Shown one piece after another: positions 1 through 8,477 of a stretch of 10,766 bases of DNA; the first letter of the stretch is position 1, and every line of letters begins with the position of its first letter. The DNA comes from Triangularia verruculosa (lineage: Eukaryota; Ascomycota; Sordariomycetes; Sordariales; Podosporaceae). Below the pieces are notes generated by a model. The model saw nothing but the letters and a program-made list of their open reading frames with translations. It searched no databases and was not told the origin of the DNA. The translations under genes were made by a program, and so were the position numbers. The stretch lies in the NCBI GenBank assembly GCA_033296885.1, contig MU864152.1, forward strand, positions 1 through 10,766, in the 5' to 3' direction.

Positions 1-95
1 AAATAAAACTATATTCGTCAAAGACAAATATTATATAAGCAATAGTTTTTTGTAGTTATATTAATATATATTACGTAGAAATAATATAACTAACA
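1..95. repeat. AT-rich tip of a further insertion in element B gag
   Basis: This stretch is very AT-rich and shows no coding sequence. Similarity to the Ty3/Gypsy gag ends sharply at about position 96; from there rightward the sequence is the reverse complement of gag. Read on the minus strand, the stretch starts TGTTAG at the junction, which suits the start of an LTR (TG...CA), with gtcgt (96-100) as a possible target-site duplication. The window edge cuts it off, so its class is unproven. It could instead be a deletion junction. Confidence 0.35.
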
Positions 96-435
96 GTCGT
101 TAAGACGGTAGGGTCTTTGTATATATATGTCTTTACGCTCTTTGCGGCGCTGATATTGTCGGTCGTCGATATAAACTACTATTACGATATACTCGTCGAT
201 ACTCTCTAGTCGCTCCTGTCGGTATACCTTATCTTTGACTTCTTTTTTGAGCCCATTATAGAATAATTATATTAATCCTTTATCGTTAATCTCGCTATAT
301 AATACATTTGTTCTAAATACTATAGCATAGTCGGTAGTAGATCTAGTTTGTTTAAGGTTGGCTAGTCGTTCCTAAGTACGCCTATCTTTATTATACTTTC
401 CGAATATCTCTTTAATCTTCTCCTCGAAACCCTTA
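96..435 (-). pseudogene. Element B gag, distal fragment (RIP-degraded)
   Basis: On the minus strand this matches the element A gag over about 1843-2175 at nearly every non-RIP position, so it is the same gag family. It encodes the second half of the capsid-like region, including GFEEKIKEIFGK and a later SIDEYI-like stretch, with TAA and TAG stops from RIP. It continues the fragment at 9792-10212. When the Fot1-like transposon and one copy of the TA duplication are removed, the codons join in frame as KLY|KGFEEK, matching element A. The zinc knuckle and everything downstream are missing, because similarity ends at 96 where another sequence starts. Confidence 0.85.
434..435. repeat. TA target-site duplication, left copy
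   Basis: TA next to the left terminal inverted repeat of the Fot1-like element; its partner is at 9792-9793. TA duplication is the rule for the Tc1/mariner/pogo superfamily. Keeping one copy restores the interrupted gag sequence and frame. Confidence 0.85.
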
Positions 436-480
436 ACGTACATTATCAGTGAGTCGTGCATATCAGTGGGTCGCGCACTC
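436..480 (+). repeat. Fot1-like terminal inverted repeat, left
   Basis: A 45-bp repeat starting ACGTACATTATCAGTGAG and ending CGCGCACTC. It matches the reverse complement of 9747-9791 at 44 of 45 positions; the one difference (CA here, TA there) is a RIP-type transition. Two similar blocks, CAGTGAGTCG and CAGTGGGTCG, lie in tandem inside it and could be a doubled transposase-binding site. Confidence 0.95.
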
Positions 481-524
481 TCTACCACCCTACGACAATT
501 ACCCTCAATTATAACACACCAACA

Positions 525-983
525 TTAGGAACTAACTACAATTACATCAGAAACAGCTGAATCAGATGATTCTGCAGCCTCCTAGCAAGTGCGTACATTA
601 TGGCCAGGCTTGCCACACACACTACAGCACCGAACCTTTATATAAGCCCCCCCTACACCACTACTATCCGGCTACATTTCTTACACTCCCTCTCCACCTA
701 CGGCCTTCTTATCCAATAGATCGTGTGCATCCTGCATAGTAAGTGATCCTCCGAGCTATATACGTATTTTTTTAGCTCTCTGGCGCTTACTTAGTACCTC
801 GTTAGCCTTACGGAGTAAAGTGTTTTCTATACAAAGGAGAGCTACTTAGTATATTACAGCTATCGTACTCTTAGTAAATTAATCTATAGTAGTTAATATT
901 AAAGTTAAGGAGCTATTTTAATAGTTAGTAATGTAAGTTTTAATAAGCGTTAACTGTAAGTTAGCTTTTCGGGGGTTATATAA
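525..983 (-). pseudogene. Fot1-like transposase, C-terminal part
   Basis: This is the last 152 codons of the transposase whose start lies at 9692; removing element A joins the parts in frame. It encodes a leucine-rich, probably coiled-coil stretch (ENTLLRKANEVLSKR) followed by an intact CCHC zinc knuckle, CSVCGKPGHNVRTC, a DNA-binding tail common in fungal Fot1-family transposases. The frame ends in an acidic/serine tail and TAA at 525-527. The half nearest the insertion (about 830-983) is heavily mutated, with TAA codons, while the half nearest the inverted repeat keeps most CpA and TpG. A few stops (for example at the former VxEMxPD region) still break it. Confidence 0.9.
979..983. repeat. 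TATAA target-site duplication of element A, left
   Basis: TATAA directly precedes the TGTCACA start of the 5' LTR. The same five bases follow the 3' LTR at 8473-8477. Counting one copy restores the transposase reading frame exactly, which supports both LTR boundaries. Confidence 0.9.
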
Positions 984-1374
984 TGTCACAATCGTTGATG
1001 AAGGACCAACGCACGGAGCGCGGGGCGCTCCCAGCCAATCATTACGGACCAATCGGGAGTGGAGCGAAAGGATCACGGTGATCCCGGTGAGCAGAGCGAC
1101 AAGCTTACGATAAGCATAGTGAGCTATGGGAAGAAAAGGTGATCCAGATCACCTTTAGGAAACGTGATCCGGGTGATCCACAGATCTATATATACGGAGG
1201 AACTAAATAGCTTGTAGATAGTTCCGCAGTATATAATCATAGCTTATATTTACGGTATTTTATATTTACATTGAGATATCTTATTATACATTATTTAGCT
1301 GCACCGAACTAATTATCAGAAGTTACCTTCAACCGAGTATCCCTTTCAGAGGTTCTATACAGGGGTTCGTCATA
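984..1374 (+). repeat. Element A 5' LTR
   Basis: 391 bp, starting TGTCACAATCG and ending GTTCGTCATA (ACA altered to ATA). It pairs base for base, without length difference, with 8082-8472. Differences between the copies are nearly all C/T or G/A. The U3 half (984 to about 1200) is well preserved here, while the R-U5 half (about 1205-1350) is heavily mutated; the 3' LTR shows the opposite. Confidence 0.95.
1035..1236 (+). promoter_or_regulatory. U3 promoter region of element A 5' LTR
   Basis: Two CCAAT boxes (1035-1039, 1049-1053) lie upstream of a TATATATA box (1187-1194). Between them are several inverted repeats: GGATCAC-G-GTGATCC (1070-1084), a 5-bp-arm repeat GCTTA/TAAGC, CATAG/CTATG, and AAGGTGATC-CA-GATCACCTT (1136-1155), then two more GTGATCC copies. 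The recurring GTGATCC motif could bind a dimeric factor. Transcription probably starts near 1228, 41 nt after the start of the TATA box. The start site and the factor are inferred. Confidence 0.55.
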
Positions 1375-1385
1375 CGTTACATACT
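1375..1385 (+). promoter_or_regulatory. Primer-binding site, possibly self-priming
   Basis: The leader right after the 5' LTR reads CGTTACATACT. It does not start TGG, the usual complement to a tRNA CCA end. Bases 1377-1385 (TTACATACT) are complementary, except at one RIP-type position, to AGTATGCAA in the LTR (8326-8334 in the better preserved 3' copy), which lies about 40 nt after the TATA box, near the expected RNA 5' end. That is the Tf1-type self-priming layout. The one mismatch would be paired if the site was once TTGCATACT. Confidence 0.45.
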
Positions 1386-1433
1386 CACTTCAACTCTATC
1401 ATCGGATAAGTTAAAGGCACTAAGTTAAACGCT

Positions 1434-3581
1434 ATAGCCGGAAATACCAACACCTAACCTACTATAGACCAACTCCTTACTCGTATCCAGGAGCTCGAGG
1501 ACAAATCGCGCCTCTCCTACGACGCCCTCGCGTAGGAAAACGATATACTCTACAGGGAGATCGGTACCTTACGTAAGGAAGGAGATTACGCTAAGCTCGA
1601 GGCTCCCGACCGATACGGAGGAGCTAAAGGAGAACTAGGAGGATTTTTGATCCAACTTAAGGCATATTTTCGATACTACCCTTCCCGTTTCCCGGACGAA
1701 GAGTCCAAAGTAATATACGCCGTATCTAAGCTTAAGGACAAGGCCCTCACCTAATTCGAGCCAATTTTAGGAGACTATTTCGATAATAAATATAACGAAA
1801 GGGAGGATATTACTAAGAAGTATTTTAAAATATATAAAGGATTCGAAGAGAAAATTAAAGAGATATTCGGAAAGTACGATAAAGGCAAGCGTACCCAGGA
1901 GCGACTAGCTAACCTCAAGTAAACCAGATCTACTGCCGACTACGCTATAGTATTTAAGACAAACGCACTCCGTAGCGAGATTAACGACGAAGGGTTAATA
2001 TAATTATTTTACAACGGGCTTAAAGAAGAAATCAAGGATAAACTATATCGATAAAAACGACCGGAGACTATCGACGAATATATCGCAATAGCGGTCCACA
2101 TCGATAATCGACAATATTAACGCCGTAAAGAGCGCAAGGGCACACGCGTACAGGGACCCTACCGTCCTAACGACAAAAGGAAGAGAAGGCCTTATAGAAC
2201 TCACGTCTTAAGGACTACCTACGTAGGGCCTATAGAAGTAGATGTAGTTTAAAAACGGTTTAAAGGAAAGAACGACGTTAAATACTTTAACTGCGGGAAG
2301 ATAGGCCACTTCAAGAGAGACTACCGGTTACCTAAATAACTTAATTAGAAAGAAAGAGAAACGGCGGTAGTAATTAAAACTATACGGGTTATCGAGATCT
2401 TTAGTGCCGAATACGCCTACGAGGATTTTCGGGACTTAGCAGACGACTATACCGATAACGACTATAGATATTAAGCCCAAGAAAGAAAGTTAACGGTCGA
2501 TTCTAAGGGAGAAAATTACATTATAGGATAAGAACTGCCGATCAGAGGGGCTATAAGACTAGAAGAAAGCATTACTCCAGGGCCCTTTAAGGAGACTATA
2601 CGGCGATTAAGGTAGGTTTTTACCTCAGCTAACGCCTCGGCCCAAAATATAGAAGGGACTATAAGGCGGGCAGAGGAGCGAGTTTAAAAACTCGAGGAGG
2701 TAATGGTAGAACTTTAAGAATAACGAGAAATTATTAAACGGTAATACCGCGACCTCGAAGATAAGGTAGCGTAAGCCATTAGTAATGACCAGCCAACTAT
2801 ATAGCTATAGTAAGGAAACGAATACTGGATTATCCCCGAAAAGGAGTTTAATAACAAGTTCGCAGTATTTTTTACAGGCGAAAAGACCTGGGATAAGTAT
2901 TGGGTATTACGACCGACGGTTAGTACCGGGCTTACGATAGTATTAAGGGAATACCCAAACTTCGGGTAGTATACCCGTTACGAAGGAGACACTCCGTAAA
3001 TCCACCTACGATACCCGGAATACAGGAGGGTACCATAGTTCCAGTATATCGCCTACGTATATAAAGAGTACTACCAATTAAAGACTCTTAACCGGCATTG
3101 GCCGGTTAGGGAGTTCGCTTTGACGGGAGAGCCAGTACTAGTACGGAATATACTCGCAAAATGGGGAGTACCGGAAGAAAAGTTAGACGATTATTTCCTA
3201 TAGAAACTAGAAGACTTAATTAAACTAGATAGATTCTAGGTTATATAGGTCACACTTAAGCACGTAAAGTACTACCTCGATTAGATAGTAAATTAGGAAG
3301 AAGGGGAGGAATTCGGCTTAACGTAGTATAAGAGTGCAGATTGCGCTCTTCACCTGCGGGCGAAGGCCCGGAAATACTACGAAGCCGGCCCCAAAGTATA
3401 TAAAATACATAGTAAGAAAAAGGCCTAGAGTAATACTAAGAATAAGAAGTGGAAGGAAGCTTAACGACGATGGTTAACTGATTTCGAGCTATTAGATAGT
3501 TTAATCGAAGAGGACGCTTTAGAAGTATAACAATAATCGGGAAAAGGGCTACGGCCTTTCGCAGAGGCCGAAAACCTCTAA
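1434..3581 (+). pseudogene. gag: Element A gag (capsid, zinc knuckle, long C-terminal extension)
   Basis: Retroelement structural protein that would form the cytoplasmic particle and bind RNA. Frame 0 is open except for TAA and TAG codons of RIP type. No ATG survives; the likely start is ATA at 1434-1436 (ATG before GCC), and element B has ATA at the same place. A short coiled coil (IQELEDKSRL) precedes a Retrotrans_gag-like capsid region with FLIQLKAYFRYYPSRFPDE and GFEEKIKEIFGK. The nucleocapsid motif lies at 2283-2327 in the CX2CX4HX4C pattern, but the first and last Cys are now Tyr (TAC at 2283 and 2322). Unusually, about 400 more codons follow, with a charged coiled coil (about 2640-2780) and a region I do not recognise (about 2820-3300). 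The frame meets the slippery site at 3539; TAA at 3579 may be its end or a former CAA. Confidence 0.87.
3539..3570 (+). promoter_or_regulatory. Predicted -1 ribosomal frameshift signal between gag and pol
   Basis: In gag frame the codons read G GGA AAA (3539-3545), a canonical XXXYYYZ heptamer. After a 6-nt spacer comes a perfect 6-bp stem, CGGCCT (3552-3557) with AGGCCG (3565-3570) around a 7-nt loop. Gag upstream is in frame 0 and pol downstream in frame 2, which is exactly the -1 shift this signal would give. Another pairing, ACCTC (3574-3578) with GAGGT (3605-3609), could add structure. Confidence 0.65.
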
Positions 3582-6500
3582 AGGACCACGAGCGATATAT
3601 TAACGAGGTTATTGCGGTATAGAGGAGGGGTATAAAAGATAAAAGGTTATAAGTAGCTACGCGTTAAAAGGGTTTTTAAACGTAGGCATTCGTAGATAAT
3701 AGAGCAAAAGCGGACTTAATTTTACCTAAATTTATATAATAAACCCGAATTCTATAGAGGAAGAAGAAGGAAAAGGTCATTATAAAAGGACCCTTCTTTA
3801 CGCAGTTAATAACTAAAGAAACGGTACTACTAGATATCACTATATTAGGAAAGATAATAAAGGTGATTTTCGACATCGTAGATATAGGGCCGGAGAAAAA
3901 TATAATCCTAGGGTAACTATAGTACGAAGACTATAACCTAGATATCGATTGGAAGGATAGTAGCTACCTACGACCGAGGGAATATCGGGAGTATCTAACT
4001 AACGATAGGAGATCAGGGATACGGCAAGAGCAGAGTGTAGGATAAACACCCTCCACGGTACCACCGCAAGAGACACGAGAAGTATTAATGTACTTAATCG
4101 ATATAGGCGGTAGGATCGAAGAAGTAGGGTTGGTAGGAATAGTTGTGTTAGTGGAAATTGCAGCAGTAATGAAAGACAAATACGTCTATTATAACAACTT
4201 AAAGAAAGGCGATAAAAAGGAGGTACCGGTGGAATACTAGGGGTATCCGGTATTCACGGTAAAACACCTTTAAGGTTTACTAAAGAGGGGACTATAGGAT
4301 TATAAGATTAAACTTAAAGAAGGAGCTAAACTTAAGCTTTTCTAGGTCTACTATATTAACGATAAGTAGAGTAAGGAGTTACGGAAGTATTTAGACGAAA
4401 ATATTAAGAGAGGATATATTAAAGTATCTATATCGCCGGCTAGATATCCTGTTTTCTTCGTACTAAAGAAGGATAGAAGTCCGCGATTATATATAGATTA
4501 TCGACAGTTAAATTAAGAAACGGTAAAGAACGGTTATCTATTACTACTGATTTTTCGACTAAGAAGTTAATTATTAGGGGTATAATAATTTACTAGACTT
4601 AATATGCTAGTTAGGTACGCGTATATACGAATTAAAAAGGAAGATAAATAGAAGACGGCTTTTTATACGCCTTACGGGTACTTCGAGTATCTCGTTATAC
4701 CGTTTGGGCTTATAAATATACCTACGACTTTCCAAGCCCTCATTAATTATACAATTCGTTAATATCTCGATAAAACAGTAGTTTACTACCTCGACAATAT
4801 TTTTATCTACTTACGTACTCTAGAGGAACATAAGTAGCATATTAAGGAGATCTTAGACGCGCTATATAGAGCAGGATTATTAGTTAATAAGGACAAAAGC
4901 GAGTTCTATATATAAAAGACGGTTTACCTAGGGTATTTAATCTTACCGGAAGAGGTGCGGATGGAGCTAAGGAAAATTGCAACAATTAAAGATTAGCTAA
5001 GATTATAAATAGAAACGGCAAAATAATTAAAGACTAAAGTTCGAAAATTTCTGGGTTTTACGAACTTCTATCGAATATTTATATAGAACTACGGCGCTAT
5101 AATAAAGCTATTAAACGACTTAACTAAGAAAAATACCGAATTTAAGTAGGAAAAGGAGTAAGAGGAGGCTTTTTAAGCTATTAAAAGCGCTATTACGGCG
5201 GATCTAATATTCAAACTTCCCGACCTAAGTTAACCTTTCGAGGTCGAGATAGATACTTCTGATTATACTATCGGAGGGTAATTAGGATAGCGAGATAAGG
5301 ATGGGAAATTATACCCAGTAATATTCTTTTCGAAGAAACTGGAGGAACTACGTAAGAATTACCCTATTTATAATAAGGAATTGCTTACTATTATTAAGGC
5401 CTTTGAGGAGTAGAGACTATACTTTAACGGTATTAATTACGAGGTCTAGGTCTATACGGATTATAAGAACCTAAAGTACTTTACTATTACTAAGGTCCTC
5501 AACGTTAAACAAAGTAGGTAGTCAGAATTCTTATTTAAATTTAATTTTTAGATTTATTATAAGAAAAGATCTAAAAATATAAAAGCGGACGCTTTAAATA
5601 GAAGGGTAGACTATTATAAAGAAAAGGTAAGAGAGGAATTACTACCCTTACTATAAGAAATAGCAGAAAGTATATTTAAATATCCGCTTTAATAATAGGC
5701 TAAATATTACGTAATATATCGAGAAGAATCTATTATCTATAAATACTAAGGTAACGTCGATAATAACGATTAAGAACGATAGGCTAAGTTAGAATTATTA
5801 GGGATTTAGAAGGACAACTATTACCGACTCTAATATAATAATAAAGCCTATATCGACCTAAAACAACGGAAGACACTAATTTAAAAAATCTATAAATCGA
5901 AACTCGGAGGACATATAAAAGTAGCTAAAACAATAGAAAAGATTAAATAATATTTTAATTAACTAAGAATAAAAAAAGATATAAAAGAAACGTTATAAAA
6001 GTATAACCTCTATAGAAGAACGAGAATAGAAAGATATAAACCGTATAGATTTTTAAAGCTACTGCTAATAGTAAAATAACCGTAGAGTTTAATATCGATA
6101 GACTTTATCACTAAACTACTAAAATCCAAAAATACAACTACAGACGTTAAGTACAACAACATCTTAACGGTAATCGATAGGCTCATTAAGTAAGTATACT
6201 TCTTACCTTATAAGGAGACCTAAACAGCGGAATAATTAACGGATATAGTATTTCGGAACGTTACGGTAACACATATATAGCTAAGGGAATTTATTACGGA
6301 TCGTAATACTAAGTTTATATCGAAGTTTTAGAAGGCTCTAATAGAGTAAGTAAGAGTAAAAAGTAAGGCATCGTTAATATATTATCTATAGACGGACAGC
6401 TAAACGGAAAGGCTTAACTAAATCGTCGAATAATACTTTCGGAACTATATTAATTTCGAATAAAATAACTAAATTAAACTCTTATTAATAGTATAGCTTA

Positions 6501-7171
6501 CGTATAATACAGCACCTACAGAGATAACTAAAGTTATATCATTCTTCGCGAACTATAGTTTTAAGATAAATCTACGGTAAGGATCAGAGGTAAAGGTACT
6601 TAGGACGGCAGTAAAAGCAGGAAAGCTACATATACTATACACCAAATTTAAGGAAGAGCTCGAATTTGTTCGGAAACGTATATACAAATACTATAATATT
6701 AAACGGCTCGAGGGACTTTACTTAAAAAGGGAGGATAAAGTATTTTTATTAATATATAACCTATATATAAAGAGGCCTAATAAGAAACTAGACTATAGGC
6801 GAGTAGGATTATTTAAGGTTAAAAAGAAGATATCGGAGACAGTATACGAGTTAGAACTACCTAGCATAATATATCTACGGTTATACATTTTTTACATCTT
6901 ACTTTTAGAACCCGCACTACCGGCGAGTAAAACCAATACCTAGGAGGTAGCAGAGGATAAAGAAGAAAAGTATAATATAAAAGAAGTACTGGATTTATAG
7001 TTTAATGAAGGTTAATTAGAGTATTTAGTTAGTTAATTGGATTACCTAACTATAGATAACTTATAGGAATTAACGGTAAATCTAAATTGCCCGGATAAAC
7101 TAAAAGAATTTTATCGGTAATACCTAGACCGACCTAAGCTAAACTAAACGATAAAAAGAAAAGGTACCTAA
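3539..7171 (+). pseudogene. pol: Element A pol: protease, RT, RNase H, integrase, chromodomain
   Basis: Polyprotein for copying and inserting the element. Frame 2 holds from 3539 to the end with RIP stops but no frame-breaking indel. Retropepsin: FVDNRAKADLILPKF at 3689-3733, where the expected DSG active site reads DNR, then DIGPEKNIILG. Reverse transcriptase (about 4340-4930): FTRLNMLVRYAYIRIK has Asn at 4601 for the first catalytic Asp, and the YxDD box reads YLDN (4787-4798). RNase H (about 5240-5600): EIDTSDYTIGG, YNKELLTIIKAF, YTDYKNLKYF, KADALNR. Integrase: GHIKVAKT, a zinc CxxC changed to YNLY (6002-6013), then the D,D35E triad at 6101, 6299 and 6407 intact. A chromodomain (about 6970-7130; EVLDL, LEYLVS, EFYR) follows; its two usual Trp positions are now stops (7034, 7064). 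A basic tail follows and the exact end is unclear. Confidence 0.93.
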
Positions 7172-7327
7172 ATTACGGATAATACCTATAAATCTAAATA
7201 CCGAAAACCTCGACAGAAATCGAACCCGCGCCTCCGACGTAATAATCGACGTACTATATACTATATTATAAAGTTAATAAATATCTAAAAGCCTAATTAT
7301 AATTAAATACTATAAACCTTAACTGCC

Positions 7328-7873
7328 TTAGGAAACTAAAGGACTTCCGTCGGAAAAGTTAAGGGTAGGCTGCATTTAAATAGACAGGAAGGGGTTAATC
7401 GGAGGGGCGTCGCTTAGTACGGTATTCTAATTAATAGTATCTAAGACGCTGTAAACCTAGGCGTTAATAACGGCCTCCGATTTACGACGGTCGGCCTTCT
7501 TAAGCTCGTTTAGCGAAGCGAGCCTTCGGCGGACCATTTTATTACCCCGCGTTAATAGGTATTGGCGTTAACGCCGGAGTCGAGATAATATAGCGAGAGC
7601 CTCTTAGGCTTCACGCTAATTACGTTGAAGACGCTTTTCGGTAAACTCCTCCTCGCAGGCTAAATGCCGAAATTCGGCTATAATATAATCCACTGGACTA
7701 AGGATTAAATAAGAACGATAAAAGGAGAAGAATCTATATATATACTTACGCGCCAAAACCGGAATACTAATACCGTCGTAAGTACGCCTATAATAAACAC
7801 ATTTACCATAACGAGAAGAACATTCAGCTATCTTACACGATAAGCCCTTAGAAAAGTAAAAAAAACACGGCAT
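7328..7873 (-). pseudogene. Antisense ORF with Zn(II)2Cys6-like N-terminus and coiled coil
   Basis: A 181-codon frame runs against gag-pol between the chromodomain and 3' LTR: open from ATG at 7873 to 7616, then continuing in frame through RIP-type TAA and TAG codons to TAA at 7328. Cys at residues 3, 13 and 25 plus Tyr at 6, 22 and 32 fall at CX2CX6CX8CX2CX6C, the spacing of the fungal binuclear zinc cluster. All three Tyr codons (TAC or TAT) differ from Cys codons by one G-to-A change. Basic residues and a DG follow the last position. Residues about 75-130 are charged and probably helical (ILSRLRR, MVRRRLASLNELKKADRR). The role is unknown; a DNA-binding regulator is one guess. The coherent continuation past stops argues for a once functional protein. 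The true C-terminus could be either side of 7328. Confidence 0.7.
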
Positions 7874-8065
7874 TATTTCGTATCTAAACTAAAGTATAGC
7901 GGTAGTTAGAGATACGCGCTAGGAGGATTTCGAGCTAAAGGTTTTAGAAATACGGTTAAACATAGTGGAAACAGTCTAAGGGAGTAAGGGAGATTTACGG
8001 AAGAAAGGAGGGGGAAGAATAATTAAGGAAGATAAAGTAAACTAAGGTCGTCGGAGCATCGACCT
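7874..8065. other. Noncoding interval between antisense ORF and polypurine tract
   Basis: No reading frame stands out. The sequence is purine-rich on the plus strand, with GGAAGAAAGGAGGGGGAAGA near 7996-8015. It would hold the promoter or 5' leader of the antisense gene if that gene is transcribed. I see no clear CCAAT or TATA box for it. Confidence 0.5.
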
Positions 8066-8076
8066 AGAAGGAGGGG
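8066..8076 (+). promoter_or_regulatory. Polypurine tract of element A
   Basis: AGAAGGAGGGG lies five bases (CATCG) before the start of the 3' LTR. This is the expected place for the plus-strand DNA primer. The earlier purine run near 7996-8015 is farther away and less likely to be the main tract. Confidence 0.65.
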
Positions 8077-8081
8077 CATCG

Positions 8082-8472
8082 TATTATAATCGTTGATAAA
8101 GGACTAATGTACGGAATGCGGGGCGTTCCTAGCCAATTATTACGGACTAATCGGGAGTAGAGCGAAAGGATTACGGTAATCCCGGTAAGTAGAGCGATAA
8201 GCTCACGGTGAGTATAGTGAGCTATGGAAAGAAAAGGTGATCCAGATCACCTTTGGGAAACGTGATCCGGGTGATCCACAGATCTATATATACGGAGGAA
8301 CTAGATAGTTTGTAGATAGTTCCGCAGTATGCAATCACAGCTTGTATTTACGGTATCTTGTGTTTACATTGAGACATCTTGTTGTGCACTGTTTAGCTGC
8401 ACCGAACCAATTGTCAGAAGTTGCCTTTAACCGAGTATCCCTTTCAGAGGTTCTGTACAGGGGTTCGTCACA
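8082..8472 (+). repeat. Element A 3' LTR
   Basis: 391 bp, starting TATTATAATCG (a RIP-altered TGTCACAATCG) and ending GTTCGTCACA. The U3 half carries many RIP changes, with both CCAAT boxes' surroundings altered and one box (CTAAT) lost, while from about 8240 to the end it keeps CpA and TpG. This copy gives the best view of the ancestral R-U5, including a TATATATA box (8285-8292) and AGTATGCAA (8326-8334). Confidence 0.95.
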
Positions 8473-8477
8473 TATAA
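8473..8477. repeat. TATAA target-site duplication of element A, right
   Basis: TATAA follows the ACA end of the 3' LTR and repeats 979-983. Confidence 0.9.

Larger units (their letters stand above)
984..8472 (+). mobile_element. Element A: Ty3/Gypsy chromovirus LTR retrotransposon
   Basis: This is a structurally complete 7489-bp element: 391-bp LTRs at both ends, 5-bp target duplication, leader with primer-binding site, gag, -1 shifted pol in the Ty3/Gypsy order (protease, RT, RNase H, integrase), a C-terminal chromodomain, an antisense ORF, a polypurine tract and the 3' LTR. The chromodomain places it among the chromoviruses, which tend to insert in H3K9-methylated chromatin. It lies inside another transposon, as expected for that preference. 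It is inactive: RIP transitions put many TAA and TAG codons in every gene and hit catalytic codons. The reading frames of gag and pol seem free of indels, so the decay is by transition rather than by age-related rearrangement. Confidence 0.95.

Noticed and set aside
1..95. Replication origin or centromere from high AT
   Set aside because: AT richness here is general to RIP-mutated DNA, and no specific repeat array or origin motif is present.
3676..3876. Open minus-strand frame of 66 codons
   Set aside because: It lies opposite the retropepsin part of pol, which has clear motifs. It has no motif or continuation past its stop, so it is a chance shadow.
3964..4179. Open minus-strand frame of 71 codons
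   Set aside because: It lies opposite pol between protease and RT. It shows low-complexity Ile/Thr/Ser content from the reversed strand and no continuation.
7172..7327. Further pol-frame coding past the chromodomain
   Set aside because: A basic stretch (RKPRQKSNPRLRRNNR) suggests some tail, but there is no motif, so the gene end was left approximate rather than extended.
7563..7580. GGCGTTAACGCC palindrome as a regulatory site
   Set aside because: It is short and lies within the antisense coding frame, so chance or codon content explains it as well.
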